64,000 nt of DNA from Halorubrum cibi (GCF_900182635.1 NZ_FXTD01000001.1:248001-312000), one strand, 5' to 3'; positions 18,329 through 27,910 are shown, numbered from the stretch's first letter. Numbers and translations are program-made. The notes: generated from the letters alone by a model not told the origin.

Positions 18329-19549
18329 ATGAACACCGAGCCCGACCACTCCAACCCGTTCGAGAGCCTCCTCCGGCTTGCCGACGCCGACCTCACACCC
18401 GAAGAGCGGATCCGCCGCGCGATCGACGTCGGCCGCGAGTACCTCGACGTCGACAACGGCGTCCTCTCGTACACCGCCGAGGGGCGCTACGAGGTTATCA
18501 GCACGAACATCGACTCCGGTCCCTACGCCGAGGGCGGGATCGTCGATCTCGACGGAACGTGGTGTCGCCACGTCGTCACGGACGGCGAGATGATCGGATT
18601 CGCCGACGCCGCGGAGAGTCCGTACCGCGACGACCGCGCGCTCGGGATCACCGGGCTGAATTGTTACGTCGGCGCACCCGTCGAGATCGACGGGGAGACG
18701 TACGGGACGCTGTGTTTCTCTGACGAGGACGCGAGAGAGGAACCGATCACCGAGCGGGAGCGCGACTTCGTCTCCGTGCTCGCCGACTGGGTCGGCCACG
18801 AGCTCGAACGCGACGAGGTCGACCTGGAAGCGTTAGTTTTCGACGCTTGGGAGACCGTCCGGACCCAGAACGGCTATCCGTCAGCCGTTCCCAGTCGAGG
18901 TATGTTCACCGGCATCGTCGAAGGAACCGGGACCGTCCGGACGCGAACCGAGACGGCAGACGGCCTTCGGCTGCGGATCGGCGTCGACGGCGTCGACGGC
19001 TTCGACGACCTCGCTCACGGCCAGTCGATAAGCGTGAGCGGCGTCTGTCTGACCGTCGAGGAGCACGGGAGGGCTGCTGACTCCGGCGGCGGGGCGACCG
19101 CACCCGCGAACGGGACGGGTGCCTGGTTCGAGGTCTTCCTCGCCGCGGAGACGGTCGCGAAGACGTACCTCGGGGACCTCCGTGCCGGCGACGCGGTCAA
19201 CCTCGAGCGCGCGATGCCCGCCGACGGGCGGTTCGACGGCCACGTCGTCCAGGGACACGTCGACACGGTGGCCGAGGTTCGGGCGATCGAGCGCGTCGGC
19301 GAGGACTGGCGGTTCACCTTCTCGATCCCGGAGGGACACGGCCGCTACCTCGTCGACAAGGGGTCGGTGACGCTCGACGGGATCTCGCTCACGATCGCCG
19401 AGAAGCGCGACAAGGTCTTCGACGTGGCGATCATCCCGACGACCTACGAGTTGACGACGCTCTCGGAGAAGTCCGCCGGGGATCCGGTCCACCTGGAGGT
19501 CGACGTGATCGCGAAGTACGTCGAGAACATGCTCGACGGCTACGCGTAG
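18329..19549 (+). CDS. GAF domain fused to riboflavin synthase (possibly two genes)
   Basis: 406 residues in one open frame. Residues about 10-170 are a GAF domain (DVDNGVLSYT, WCRHVV, YVGAPVEIDGETYGTLCF), often found in haloarchaeal signalling proteins. After a short linker comes MFTGIVEGTGTV at residue 192 (base 18902), the canonical N-terminus of riboflavin synthase RibE, with both lumazine-binding halves (SGVCLTV; VTLDGISLTI) and FDGHVVQGHVD. RibE converts two dimethylribityllumazine to riboflavin. Riboflavin synthase normally starts at that Met, so this may be a genuine fusion, or two genes with a lost stop. The RibE half has a Gly/Ala-rich insert near residue 255. Confidence 0.75.
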   Translation: MNTEPDHSNPFESLLRLADADLTPEERIRRAIDVGREYLDVDNGVLSYTAEGRYEVISTNIDSGPYAEGGIVDLDGTWCRHVVTDGEMIGFADAAESPYRDDRALGITGLNCYVGAPVEIDGETYGTLCFSDEDAREEPITERERDFVSVLADWVGHELERDEVDLEALVFDAWETVRTQNGYPSAVPSRGMFTGIVEGTGTVRTRTETADGLRLRIGVDGVDGFDDLAHGQSISVSGVCLTVEEHGRAADSGGGATAPANGTGAWFEVFLAAETVAKTYLGDLRAGDAVNLERAMPADGRFDGHVVQGHVDTVAEVRAIERVGEDWRFTFSIPEGHGRYLVDKGSVTLDGISLTIAEKRDKVFDVAIIPTTYELTTLSEKSAGDPVHLEVDVIAKYVENMLDGYA

Positions 19550-19572
19550 CCGGCTCAGCCCGTTCAGCCGAC

Positions 19573-20298
19573 TCAGGCGCCCGTCGCGTCCGTGGTCCGC
19601 TTCGCGTCCTTCGCGCCGCGGACCGTCTCCCGGACCGCGTCGACGCCCTCGTCGTGGAGGAGGTCGCCGACGACGATCACGTCGCTGTGTGCGGCCATCG
19701 TGTTCGCCGACTCGTAGTCCGAGATCCCGCCGCCGTAAAACAGCGTGGCGTCGTCGAGCGCGTCGTGGGCGGCGGCGACCTTCTCGGTGTCGCCGAAGGT
19801 GCCCGAGTACTCGAGGTAGACGATCTCCTGGCCGAACATCCGTTCGGCGACCTTGGCGTACGCCTCCACGTCGTCGGCGTCGAGGTCGCAGTTCGCCTCG
19901 GTCAGCTCCGCGACCGAGGCGTCGGGGTTCATCACGATGTACGCCTCGGTGTGGGTTCGGTCCCAGTCGAGGTCGTCGATGCGGACCCACTCCTTGTGTG
20001 CGCCCGTGATCCAGAAGGGACCGCCGGCGTTGAACACGGTCGGGATCAGGTACCCGTCGAGCGCCGGCGATTCGATGACGACGCCGGGGTTCGACGGCTC
20101 CTGGTAGAGCGGGACGTCGTACTCGGCGGCGGCGTCGATGACCCGCGTCATCTTCTCGGCGGTGACGTCGAGGGTCCCGCCGATCTCGATCGCGTCGGTC
20201 CCGGTCCGGCACACGTCCTCGAAGGTCTCCCCCTCACAGAGGTCCTTGTCGGGATCGACCTTCAGCACGTGGTCCCAATCGTCCCACGGGTTGCTCAT
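19573..20298 (-). CDS. Geranylgeranylglyceryl phosphate synthase
   Basis: 241 residues from the ATG at 20298, which begins [20 protein letters not shown]; the frame is open further upstream but looks non-coding. PcrB/GGGPS features include [48 protein letters not shown] and FYGGGIS with the phosphate-binding glycines. The enzyme joins glycerol-1-phosphate to GGPP, the first ether bond of archaeal lipids. The polyprenyl synthase at 55.8 kb could supply the substrate. Length and motifs fit the halobacterial group I enzymes. Confidence 0.93.
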   Translation of the reverse strand: MSNPWDDWDHVLKVDPDKDLCEGETFEDVCRTGTDAIEIGGTLDVTAEKMTRVIDAAAEYDVPLYQEPSNPGVVIESPALDGYLIPTVFNAGGPFWITGAHKEWVRIDDLDWDRTHTEAYIVMNPDASVAELTEANCDLDADDVEAYAKVAERMFGQEIVYLEYSGTFGDTEKVAAAHDALDDATLFYGGGISDYESANTMAAHSDVIVVGDLLHDEGVDAVRETVRGAKDAKRTTDATGA

Positions 20299-20395
20299 CG
20301 CTCGAGTGTCCTCCGGGAAGAACCAAAAAGGTGCGGAAGCGTCTCGAGGGGGTGATCCGCGTCGGCGGACGCTCCGCGGCGAGCGCCCTAGACTC

Positions 20396-21475
20396 TCACA
20401 GCAGGTCGTCGATCTCGTCGTTGTGGAACGCCGTCGCCGGGTCCGGCTTGGCCTCCGGCTCGTCTCGAACGGCCTGTCTGGCGCGCTCGAGGAACTCCTC
20501 GACGCGCTTCGAGCGCTCGACGCCCGCAAGCAGCACCACGGCGGCGATCCGGTCTGAGTTCATCGGGAAGTCGCCGCCGCGGACCTGCATCGATCCCGTC
20601 TCCTCTTGAAGCCACTTGCGGGCCTTCTCGGCGCCCTTGCGGGATATCCGGTCCGGGTCGCCGGCGACCGCGACGAGACCCGCGTCGGCGTCGGTGGCGC
20701 TCGGCAGCGAGAGTCCGGTCATCACCGCGCTGCGAACCGCGCTCGTCACCGTGTTGACGTTCTCTCCCGCGTCCTCGGCAGCGGGCGAGGAGGCGTAGCC
20801 GACCGCCGCCATCCCGCCGGCCCGCAGGGTGTTGATCACCTCGCTGGTGTCGACGACGGACTCGCCGACCCCCTGCGTGGCCTCGCCGGCCGCGAGCAGC
20901 AGCCCGACGCGTTTCGCCATCGACTCGTTGATCGCGGCGTACCCGCCCTCGACGCTCTCGCCCGCCGATCGCCAGGCGTCGTTGTCGAGCAGGATCGTCG
21001 CGTCGGCCTCCCGCACGATCGTCTTCAGCGACCGGCCGGCGTTCACCTGATACAGCGCGCCCTCGTCGCGCCCGGGGAGCACGCCGAGCGCGTAGATCGG
21101 CACGTCGTACACACGCGAGAGCTCGCGAACGAGCACGGGCGCGCCGCCGGAGCCCGTGCCGCCGCCGAGTCCGGCGACGACGACGACCGCCTCGATCTCC
21201 GCGGTCATCCGGGGCGCGAGCGCGTCCAACACCTCGATCGAGTCCTCGTCCATCAGCTCCGAGCCGAGTTCGTTGTCGCCGCCGACGCCGTGGCCGCTCA
21301 CGCGAGACTGGCCGATGAGTACCGTATCGAGAGGAAGCGGATCGAGGTCGGCGGCGGCGGTGTTGACGGCGAGGGCGTCACGGACCGCGCCGAACCCCAT
21401 CTCCGCGTCGAACTCGGAGAGGGCGGTCGTGAGCTTCCCGCCCGCCTGTCCGACGCCGACGAGGAGGGCCTTCAT
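20396..21475 (-). CDS. CetZ-family tubulin/FtsZ-like GTPase
   Basis: 359 residues. The start [15 protein letters not shown] is the CetZ T1 region, and the tubulin signature GGGTGSG is at 104-110. VNAGRSL and SNTVTSAV-like segments follow in the GTP-binding and T7 regions. CetZ proteins form cytoskeletal filaments that affect cell shape and motility in haloarchaea; FtsZ is the cell-division relative. The C-terminus is acidic and ends DEIDDLL. It is divergent from the coiled-coil gene at 21550 with about 75 bases between. I cannot assign it to CetZ1 or CetZ2; it is probably one of the other paralogues. Confidence 0.87.
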   Translation of the reverse strand: MKALLVGVGQAGGKLTTALSEFDAEMGFGAVRDALAVNTAAADLDPLPLDTVLIGQSRVSGHGVGGDNELGSELMDEDSIEVLDALAPRMTAEIEAVVVVAGLGGGTGSGGAPVLVRELSRVYDVPIYALGVLPGRDEGALYQVNAGRSLKTIVREADATILLDNDAWRSAGESVEGGYAAINESMAKRVGLLLAAGEATQGVGESVVDTSEVINTLRAGGMAAVGYASSPAAEDAGENVNTVTSAVRSAVMTGLSLPSATDADAGLVAVAGDPDRISRKGAEKARKWLQEETGSMQVRGGDFPMNSDRIAAVVLLAGVERSKRVEEFLERARQAVRDEPEAKPDPATAFHNDEIDDLL

Positions 21476-21519
21476 GAGTTCACGATGTGGCGCTGACAGT
21501 AATACTCTTTCCCCGACCG

Positions 21520-21525
21520 CTTAAG
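21520..21525 (+). promoter_or_regulatory. TATA-like box of the coiled-coil protein gene
   Basis: CTTAAG lies 25-30 bases before the ATG at 21550, the spacing expected for a leaderless haloarchaeal transcript. Confidence 0.5.
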
Positions 21526-21549
21526 TGTGAAACCGAAGCCAGCCGGGGC

Positions 21550-22050
21550 ATGGCAAGCGAGACGAACGCCGCCGGATCGACGCCCGACCGCGCCCGCATC
21601 GAGGAGCGACTCGACGCGGTCGAACGCGCGCTCACCGGAACGGACCGGCCGGTCGCCGGGGTCGCCGATCGCGCGACGGCAGACGCCGAACGCAAGGCGA
21701 TCGCCGAGCGGCTCGACGCGATCGAGACGCGGATCGAGGAGCTGGAGGCGGCGACGCAGGCCGTTCGCGGGTACGCGGGCGCGATCCGCGCGGTCAACCG
21801 GGAGGTGGAGCGCCGGGCCGACCTGGCGCTCGCGCGAGCCACCGCCGCCCGGGACGGAGACGTCCCGGCCTCCGAGGAGCCGAACGACGGCGGAGCCCTC
21901 GAGAACGCGGCGGTCGGAGAGGACGAGCTACCCGGAGACGACGCGCTCGATGCGGCGGTCCCGGAGGACGCTCGATCGCCCGGAGACGGACCGAACGGGG
22001 GATCCGAGGAGAAGCCAAATCCGCTCGAACGGCTCCGTGAGGCTCTGTAG
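21550..22050 (+). CDS. Coiled-coil protein (DUF7310-like)
   Basis: 166 residues. Residues about 10-85 are a heptad-rich coiled coil (ERLDAVERAL, ERLDAIETRIEELEAATQ), then a short basic segment, and an acidic, Gly/Pro-rich C-terminal half that ends NPLERLREAL. The ATG at 21550 follows a TATA-like box; an in-frame ATG at 21487 would overlap the promoter. I recall this family as DUF7310, found beside PilB/PilC-like genes in haloarchaea, so it may be an assembly or regulatory partner of the downstream cluster. No catalytic motif is visible. Confidence 0.68.
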   Translation: MASETNAAGSTPDRARIEERLDAVERALTGTDRPVAGVADRATADAERKAIAERLDAIETRIEELEAATQAVRGYAGAIRAVNREVERRADLALARATAARDGDVPASEEPNDGGALENAAVGEDELPGDDALDAAVPEDARSPGDGPNGGSEEKPNPLERLREAL

Positions 22051-22104
22051 GCAGCGTCGACGCGCAACCGATCGCACGGCCGCCGTTCACGGGGGCGGAC
22101 GGCG

Positions 22105-22596
22105 GTGATCCGCGTCGTCCTGACGGTCTTCCTTGCGATCGCGCTCCTCGCGGTCTCGATGCCCGCGCTCGAGGACGCCAGACGAGACACGACCGTCGAG
22201 CGACTCGAAACCGAGACGCATCGACTCGAGCGCGTCGCGGGCGGGCTGGCTGCCCACTCGGTCGCCGTCGGCGACCCGGACCTCGCGGCCCGAACGTCCC
22301 TCGTCGTGTCCGTGCCGACCGGATTCGCTGCGACCCCGATAGAGCGGATCGCGCTCGCGGAGCCGCCCCGAGCCGCCGCGATGACGGAGCGTCGCGTCCA
22401 CCGAGGGGCCGTCGTTTTAGTGTACCGACTCCGACACGGTTCGGTCCGGACGTTTCCGATCGCGCCGCCGACGGGCGCGGTCGGGGTCACTCTCCGCGAC
22501 GGACCGATCGAACTCGAACCGGGCGGCGAGACGGGCCTCGAGCTGCGGCTGGTCGACGACGGCGGACCGACGGTCCGGATCGGTCGGATCGCGTGA
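22105..22596 (+). CDS. Small pilin-like membrane protein (DUF7311-like)
   Basis: 163 residues, GTG start. One N-terminal hydrophobic helix (VLTVFLAIALLAVSMPALE, residues 4-23) is followed by a helical neck and a beta-rich C-terminal domain, the shape of a pseudopilin, although no canonical prepilin-peptidase site precedes the helix. It lies between the coiled-coil gene and the PilB-like ATPase and is 54 bases from the former. I recall such neighbours as DUF7311. Role in the pilus/secretion-like cluster is inferred from context. Confidence 0.62.
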   Translation: MIRVVLTVFLAIALLAVSMPALEDARRDTTVERLETETHRLERVAGGLAAHSVAVGDPDLAARTSLVVSVPTGFAATPIERIALAEPPRAAAMTERRVHRGAVVLVYRLRHGSVRTFPIAPPTGAVGVTLRDGPIELEPGGETGLELRLVDDGGPTVRIGRIA

Positions 22597-22625
22597 TCGG
22601 GGACACCGAACCGCCGGACGACTCC

Positions 22626-22632
22626 TTATATA
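22626..22632 (+). promoter_or_regulatory. TATA box of the PilB-like ATPase gene
   Basis: TTATATA lies 23-29 bases before the ATG at 22655. It marks an internal promoter, so the ATPase can be transcribed separately from the two genes upstream. Confidence 0.6.
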
Positions 22633-22654
22633 CGATGTCGCGGCCACGGCCGCC

Positions 22655-24523
22655 ATGAGTCTGGATCTCCTCTCGCTCCCGTCGTTCGGAACGGACGGCG
22701 AGTGCGACTGTGACGTGTCGTTCGAGCGACCGGTCGGAACGGGGGTCGACGACCGCGTCGTCCTCGCGATCGACGCGAACGCCTGCCCGGGGCGTGGCGA
22801 TCTCGCCGAGAGTCCGTCGTGTCTGGCCACCGTGATCGACGCGCTCACCGACCGCGACGCCGACGTCGTCCGAACCGAGCGCGCGGGCCGAGAACGGGCG
22901 TACGCCGGGCGGGCGGCGGCGTGTCTGCTCGCCGCGGGCCGGTTCCGCGAGCGCGTCGACTTCCACGAGACCCGCCTCGCGGAACGCGCGGTCCGTGATC
23001 CGGTCGGAGCCGCCCGTGAGGCGATCGGACGCGCGGGACCGGTCGGACGGATCGTCGCCGAGACCGGACTCGAGGAGGCCGTATCCGGGTTCGATCGGAC
23101 GGCGGACGTGCTCCGCGCGCACGTCGGGCCGACCGTGGCGGCGACGCGGATCGCGGCGGATCCCCCGTCGGGGGCGACGCTCGTCGATCGGTGGGAACTC
23201 GAGACGGGCGCGACCGTCAGGCTCTACGAGGGAACCGGCGCGCTCCGGACGTACCACCTCACTCCGCCGGTCGCGGCGTTCGACTCGGACGCGTTCGAGA
23301 CGCTCGATGCCGCGAAGAAGCGGCTACTCGCGGATCCGGCGGGCGGCGATCGGGCTCCCGGTCGAGCGGTCCGCGCGGTCGCGGACCCGGGCGATCCGGT
23401 CGACGCGATCGCGGACGCGCTCCGACGACACACCCACGGATACGGCGCGTTCGAACACGTCTTCGCCGACGACCGCGTCAGCGACGCGACGCTCTCGGCA
23501 CCGGTCGCCGAGAACCCGCTCCGCGTCGTCCTCGACGGCGAGCGCTGTCACACGAACGTCAGGCTCCCGCCGGAGGGTGCCGCCACGCTCGCATCCAGAC
23601 TCCGACGCACGAGCGGTCGGTCGTTCTCCCGTGCGGCGCCGACGCTCGACGCGACCATCGGTACCGAGTCGGGGACGGTGCGGGTGGCGGCGACGACCGC
23701 GCCCGCGAGCGACGGGCTCTCGTTCACCTTCCGCCGCGGCGACCCGGAGGCCTGGACGCTCGCGCGCCTCGTCGACGTCGGGACGCTCTCGCCCGCGGCG
23801 GCCGGACTCCTCTCGGCCGCCGTCGAGCGCGGCGTCACGGGACTCGTCGCCGGTGGACGTGGTGCCGGGAAGACGACGGCGCTCGGCTCCCTGTTGTGGG
23901 AACTCCCCGCCGACGCGAGGTCGATCCTGATAGAGGACACGCCGGAACTCCCCGCCGCCGCGCTCGCGGCCGCCGACAGGGACGTCCAGCGACTCCGCGT
24001 CGGCGACGGCGCGGAGCCGACGCCGACGGAGGCGGTGCGGACCGCGCTCCGGCTCGGGGGCGGGGCGCTCGTCGTCGGCGAGGTCCGCGGCGGCGAGGCG
24101 AAGGCGCTGTACGAGGCGATGCGGGTCGGAGCCGCCGGCGAGACGGTCCTCGGGACGATCCACGGCGAGGACCCGGCGGCGGTTCGCGAACGCGTCGTCA
24201 CGGACCTCGGCGTGACGCTCTCGTCGTTCGCGTCAACTGACCTGCTCGTGATGTTGAACGATCACCGAGTGGAAACGATCGTCGAGGTGACGGGTCACGA
24301 CGGCGAAGTGAGCTTTGACGCGCTCTTCGACCGGACGGCGGAGGGACTCGCGTCGACCGGGCGGATCGACAGGGGCGAGAGCCGTCTGGTCGGTGACCTC
24401 GCCGAAACCAGTGAATCGTACGCGACCGTCAGGGAGGCGATCGATCGACGTGCCGCGCGGATCCGCACGGCGTCGACGACCGGACGGACGGCGCCCGACC
24501 GCTACGCGGGGTGGGAACGGTGA
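22655..24523 (+). CDS. PilB/GspE-type secretion ATPase
   Basis: 622 residues. The N-terminal 230 residues are family-specific; the C-terminal half is a type II/IV secretion ATPase with Walker A GGRGAGKTTALGSL (about residues 405-418), the Asp box IEDTPELP, Walker B region GALVVGEVRGGEAKAL and the His box GTIHGEDPAAVRER. It should power assembly of a pilus-like or secretion filament at the inner face of the membrane. Its TGA overlaps the GTG of the PilC-like gene. It differs from the archaellum ATPase by its N-domain and neighbours. Confidence 0.88.
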   Translation: MSLDLLSLPSFGTDGECDCDVSFERPVGTGVDDRVVLAIDANACPGRGDLAESPSCLATVIDALTDRDADVVRTERAGRERAYAGRAAACLLAAGRFRERVDFHETRLAERAVRDPVGAAREAIGRAGPVGRIVAETGLEEAVSGFDRTADVLRAHVGPTVAATRIAADPPSGATLVDRWELETGATVRLYEGTGALRTYHLTPPVAAFDSDAFETLDAAKKRLLADPAGGDRAPGRAVRAVADPGDPVDAIADALRRHTHGYGAFEHVFADDRVSDATLSAPVAENPLRVVLDGERCHTNVRLPPEGAATLASRLRRTSGRSFSRAAPTLDATIGTESGTVRVAATTAPASDGLSFTFRRGDPEAWTLARLVDVGTLSPAAAGLLSAAVERGVTGLVAGGRGAGKTTALGSLLWELPADARSILIEDTPELPAAALAAADRDVQRLRVGDGAEPTPTEAVRTALRLGGGALVVGEVRGGEAKALYEAMRVGAAGETVLGTIHGEDPAAVRERVVTDLGVTLSSFASTDLLVMLNDHRVETIVEVTGHDGEVSFDALFDRTAEGLASTGRIDRGESRLVGDLAETSESYATVREAIDRRAARIRTASTTGRTAPDRYAGWER

Positions 24524-26448
24524 CGACACCGCGCTCGAGCGGACGCGTCGGGGGCGTCGTATCGGAGGATCGAGCGGAGTCGAGGTGGACGGGAGTCGCC
24601 GCGGACACGGCGAACGACGACGCGAACGAGGACCGGTCGACGGTCGAAGCCGCGCTGGTCAGGCTCGCCGCGATCGCGAACGGCGACGGCGCCGGGAGCG
24701 GCGGACCGACCGAAACGGGATCGGACGAGCTCCGACGAGCGATCGCGTTCCTCGAGTGGGAGTCGACGCCCGAACGGGTGATCGAGACGGGATACCGCGC
24801 CGGCGTCGGCACGGGCCTCTGTTTTGCCGTCGTCACGGTCCTCGTCGCCGGAGCCGTCCCGAGTCTGCTCGCGGGGGTCTCGAGCGGGCTCGCCGCGACC
24901 CACGCGGTACATCGAGGCCCCGTCTGGATCGCGGCGCTCCGGCGAACTCGCGCGCTCGGAGCGACACCCGGGCTCGTCGGACGCCTCGTCCTTCGGATGC
25001 GCCTCGACCCGTCGGCGGAGCGCGCGGTGCGATTCGCCGCTCGAACCGGTCGCGGGCCGCTCGCGGAGAACCTGCTTCGACACGAACACCGGAGCGTCGA
25101 CGGGCCGACGAGCGGGCTCCGCGAGTTCGCCCGCGAGTGGGGACCGTGGTTCCCGGCGATCGAACGGGCGTCGACGCTCGTCCGGACGGCGGCGGCCGCG
25201 CCGCCGGAGCGCCGCGGCCGGTGTCTCGATCGGGCGCTCGAGACGACGCTCTCGGGGACGACGGAGCGGCTGGCCGAGTTCGTCGGGGACGTTCAGGGGC
25301 CGGTCTCGGCGCTGTACGCCTTCGGCGTTCTCCTCCCGCTGGCGCTCGTGGCGCTGCTCCCGGCCGCGGCCGCCTCGGGGGCACCGATCCCGCCGTCGGT
25401 CGTCGTCGGTATCTATCTGATCGCGCTTCCCGTCGGCCTCCTCGCGGCCGCCGCGTGGCTCCTCTCGAAGCGCCCCGTCGCGTTCCCGCCGCCGACGATC
25501 GGAAGCGACCACCCCGACGTCCCCGACAGGCGATTCCACGCCGTTGCCGTCGGAGTCGCTTCCGCTGTCGTCGCCGGGATCGCGGCGGGATCGCTCGTCG
25601 CGTCGTGGGCGGCGCCGATCGGCGCGGCCGGCGTCGGAGTCGGGATGGTGCTCGTCGTCCTCGTGCGTCCGAGGCGAGCGGTGCTCTCGCGGGTCACGGC
25701 GATCGAGAGCGGGCTCCCGGACGCGATGACGATCGTCGGCGGCGACGTCGCGGAGGGCGTCTCGGTCGAGCACGCGGTCGCCAACGCCGGCGACAAGCTC
25801 GACGGCGCGACCGGCGAGGTCTTCGAACTCGCCGCACGGCGGAGTGACACCCTCCGCGTCGGCGTTCGCGAGGCCTTCTCGGGCGATGGCGGGCCGGCGG
25901 CGACGGTCCCCTCGCCGAGGGTACAGGGAACGGTCGCCCTGTTGGCGGTCGCCGCGAGGGAGGGTCGACCGGCCGGGGACGTGGTGTTGGAGCTCGCGGA
26001 CCAGCTCGAGCGGCTTCGCGAGCTGGAACGCGACGCGCGAAGACAGCTCGCGACGGTGACGGGAACGCTATCGAACACGGCGGCGGTGTTCGCCCCACTG
26101 GTCGGCGGTGCGACGGTCGCGCTCGCGACCGGCGTCGAGGCGATCGGGACCGGCGGGCTCGAGACGACCGCCGCGATGGCGAGCGATCCGCTCGCGGTCG
26201 ACGCCACCGGGTCGGTTCCGCCGACCGGGAGCGAAAGCGAGGAGGTCGGGACTGCTCTGTCGGTGCCGGTTCTCGGTCGGATCGTCGGCGTCTACGTGAT
26301 CCTTCTCGCGGGGATCCTCACCGCGCTGGGGACGGGGCTCGAACGGGGATTCGACGGAACGCTCGTCGCGTATCGGATCGGGATCGCGTTACCGACGGCG
26401 ACGACGACGTACCTCCTCGCGTTCGCCGCGGCGGAGATGCTGTTGTAG
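24520..26448 (+). CDS. PilC/GspF-type membrane platform protein
   Basis: About 642 residues. Two T2SSF-type helical domains are visible, the second around residues 410-520 (SGLPDAMTIVGGDVAEG, LADQLERLRELERDARRQL), with several transmembrane segments: a pair near 100-125, a pair near 255-310, a pair near 340-385 and a C-terminal pair ending in FAAAEMLL. It is the membrane anchor for the ATPase. The GTG at 24520 overlaps the previous stop in the form GTGA; a GTG at 24511 is an alternative. The long duplicated layout resembles haloarchaeal PilC proteins. Confidence 0.83.
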   Translation: MTTPRSSGRVGGVVSEDRAESRWTGVAADTANDDANEDRSTVEAALVRLAAIANGDGAGSGGPTETGSDELRRAIAFLEWESTPERVIETGYRAGVGTGLCFAVVTVLVAGAVPSLLAGVSSGLAATHAVHRGPVWIAALRRTRALGATPGLVGRLVLRMRLDPSAERAVRFAARTGRGPLAENLLRHEHRSVDGPTSGLREFAREWGPWFPAIERASTLVRTAAAAPPERRGRCLDRALETTLSGTTERLAEFVGDVQGPVSALYAFGVLLPLALVALLPAAAASGAPIPPSVVVGIYLIALPVGLLAAAAWLLSKRPVAFPPPTIGSDHPDVPDRRFHAVAVGVASAVVAGIAAGSLVASWAAPIGAAGVGVGMVLVVLVRPRRAVLSRVTAIESGLPDAMTIVGGDVAEGVSVEHAVANAGDKLDGATGEVFELAARRSDTLRVGVREAFSGDGGPAATVPSPRVQGTVALLAVAAREGRPAGDVVLELADQLERLRELERDARRQLATVTGTLSNTAAVFAPLVGGATVALATGVEAIGTGGLETTAAMASDPLAVDATGSVPPTGSESEEVGTALSVPVLGRIVGVYVILLAGILTALGTGLERGFDGTLVAYRIGIALPTATTTYLLAFAAAEMLL

Positions 26449-26503
26449 TTCGTTCACGACGCGGAAACGCGTTCGCGACGTGACGATCTTCCTCGGCCGA
26501 CGG

Positions 26504-26512
26504 TTTATATAT
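26504..26512 (+). promoter_or_regulatory. TATA box of the small pilin-like gene set
   Basis: TTTATATAT begins 30 bases before the ATG at 26534. It is the strongest TATA box in the cluster and separates the ATPase/platform genes from the pilin-like genes. Confidence 0.62.
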
Positions 26513-26533
26513 CATACCGAGGCCATCCGGCGC

Positions 26534-27019
26534 ATGTTCGAGATCCACCTCGACGCCGCCTACGCGTGGGTCGGCCTCGCGCTGGTGAGCGTCGTGACCG
26601 TCGGCGTGGTCGCCGCGCTCCCCGCGGCCCCGCCGCCGGACGTGAACGGAGCCGCACATACGATCGGATCGATCGCCGACGGCGAGTACGTCGCGACCGC
26701 CGAACACGGGTTGGCGGCCGACCGAATGCGGCTCACGCCGCACACGATCGAACTCGAAAACGGCGGCGGTTCCGCTCGGTCGACGTTCCGAGGACCACCC
26801 GTAACGCCGGTTCCGACGGCCGGTTCTCACGATGGCGATCCGCCACTTCGTCGAGTGTTGAACGGCGTTCCGCCGCGGACCGTGTTCGAGGATCCCGAGG
26901 CGTTCGCCGACGCAGCGGCCCGGTCGCGAGCGAGGGATCACCGGTGGCGGACCGCTCCGAAGCGACTGACCGTCCGACAGGTTCGGTACGGAGGAACCCG
27001 TGTCACGCTCGTCGGGTGA
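26534..27019 (+). CDS. Small membrane protein (DUF7283-like) of the pilus/secretion cluster
   Basis: 161 residues. The start MFEIHLDAAYAWVGLALVSV leads into one transmembrane helix (about residues 8-32) and an AAPPP turn, then a soluble domain with short beta strands. It is the first gene after the TATA box at 26504 and overlaps the next gene by 20 bases. I recall the family as DUF7283 in the same neighbourhood in other haloarchaea, but the number is from memory. It has no enzyme motif. Confidence 0.65.
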   Translation: MFEIHLDAAYAWVGLALVSVVTVGVVAALPAAPPPDVNGAAHTIGSIADGEYVATAEHGLAADRMRLTPHTIELENGGGSARSTFRGPPVTPVPTAGSHDGDPPLRRVLNGVPPRTVFEDPEAFADAAARSRARDHRWRTAPKRLTVRQVRYGGTRVTLVG

Positions 27020-27434
27020 ACGGTTCGGTGACGCGGACCGCGCAGCGGTCGAACCGCTCGTCGCGCTCGTCGCTGTACTCGCGATCGGCGTGGCCCTCGG
27101 GCTGTACACGACCGCCCTCGACGACGCGACGCCGGTGACCGAAGACCCCGCCGCGGATGCCGCTGACGCCGCGCTCGACCGGATCGAACGCGACACCACG
27201 GTCGGGGGGATCGTCCGTCCGAACCGGTTGCGTCGTCTCGAGGACGAAACGCCGGCGGTCGTCGAACTGGAGACGGAGCGGCGACGGTGGCGGGTCGGCG
27301 TGGGTGCGGCCTCTCCTGACGCCGGCGGCCGGATCGATCCCCGATCCCCCGCGGTCGCACAGCGACCGGTGACGGTGGCAGTCTCTCCCGGAGAGAACGT
27401 TCGCGGCGTGCTTCGGGTGGTGGTCCAGCAATGA
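27000..27434 (+). CDS. Pilin-like small protein (DUF7285-like)
   Basis: 144 residues, GTG start. The segment ADRAAVEPLVALVAVLAIGVALGLY looks like a pilin N-terminus: a basic residue, a conserved Glu-Pro at the plus-4/5 position, then a long hydrophobic helix. In relatives I recall RGQTEPL; here the Gly-Gln is Ala-Ala. A globular C-terminal part follows. Its stop overlaps the next ATG (ATGA). It is a candidate minor pilin or pseudopilin of the cluster. Confidence 0.66.
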   Translation: MSRSSGERFGDADRAAVEPLVALVAVLAIGVALGLYTTALDDATPVTEDPAADAADAALDRIERDTTVGGIVRPNRLRRLEDETPAVVELETERRRWRVGVGAASPDAGGRIDPRSPAVAQRPVTVAVSPGENVRGVLRVVVQQ

Positions 27435-27910
27435 CGAACACCGTTCTCGACGTGACGGTTATGCTGCTCTGTGTCTCCGCGAGCGTCGTCGCGCTCGGAA
27501 CCGTCGAAAGCGGAATCGAAACGGAAGAGTACGCCGCCGCGGACGCCGCCGACCGCCTCGCGACCGAGACCGCGACGGTGACCTACGAGATCGACGGTGG
27601 AGACCACGAGTCACGAACGGTTCACGCGACTCTCGTCGAACTGCTCGCGACGGCCGTACGGGAGCCGCCGGGGACCGACGGCGGGATCGGAGATCGATTC
27701 CGCTCCCGGGTGATCGAACGCGTTACGGACGCGCTCGGCGGACGAACTCGCATCGACGTGCGGTACGAGACGGGCGCGCCGATGCTCACGATCGGAAACG
27801 AACCGCCCGCGACTGCCGAGGTGACCGCGGCCGTCCTCACCCATCCCGGATCGGAGCGGATCGAAGGCGACGGACCGGGACGGTTTCGGATCGTCGTGAG
27901 GGCGTGGTAG
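27431..27910 (+). CDS. Pilin-like small protein (DUF7284-like)
   Basis: 159 residues. MTNTVLDVTVMLLCVSASVVALG is a single N-terminal helix with almost no cytoplasmic segment, followed by a helical neck rich in Ala/Asp and a mixed alpha-beta domain ending with a strand. It overlaps the upstream gene by four bases and abuts the next gene directly, so all four genes are one operon. No catalytic residues are recognisable. Confidence 0.66.
   Translation: MTNTVLDVTVMLLCVSASVVALGTVESGIETEEYAAADAADRLATETATVTYEIDGGDHESRTVHATLVELLATAVREPPGTDGGIGDRFRSRVIERVTDALGGRTRIDVRYETGAPMLTIGNEPPATAEVTAAVLTHPGSERIEGDGPGRFRIVVRAW

Noticed and set aside
16944-18332. 462-codon plus-strand frame over the glycosidase-like gene
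   Set aside because: Val/Arg-rich antisense translation without family features; the minus-strand protein has clear structure.
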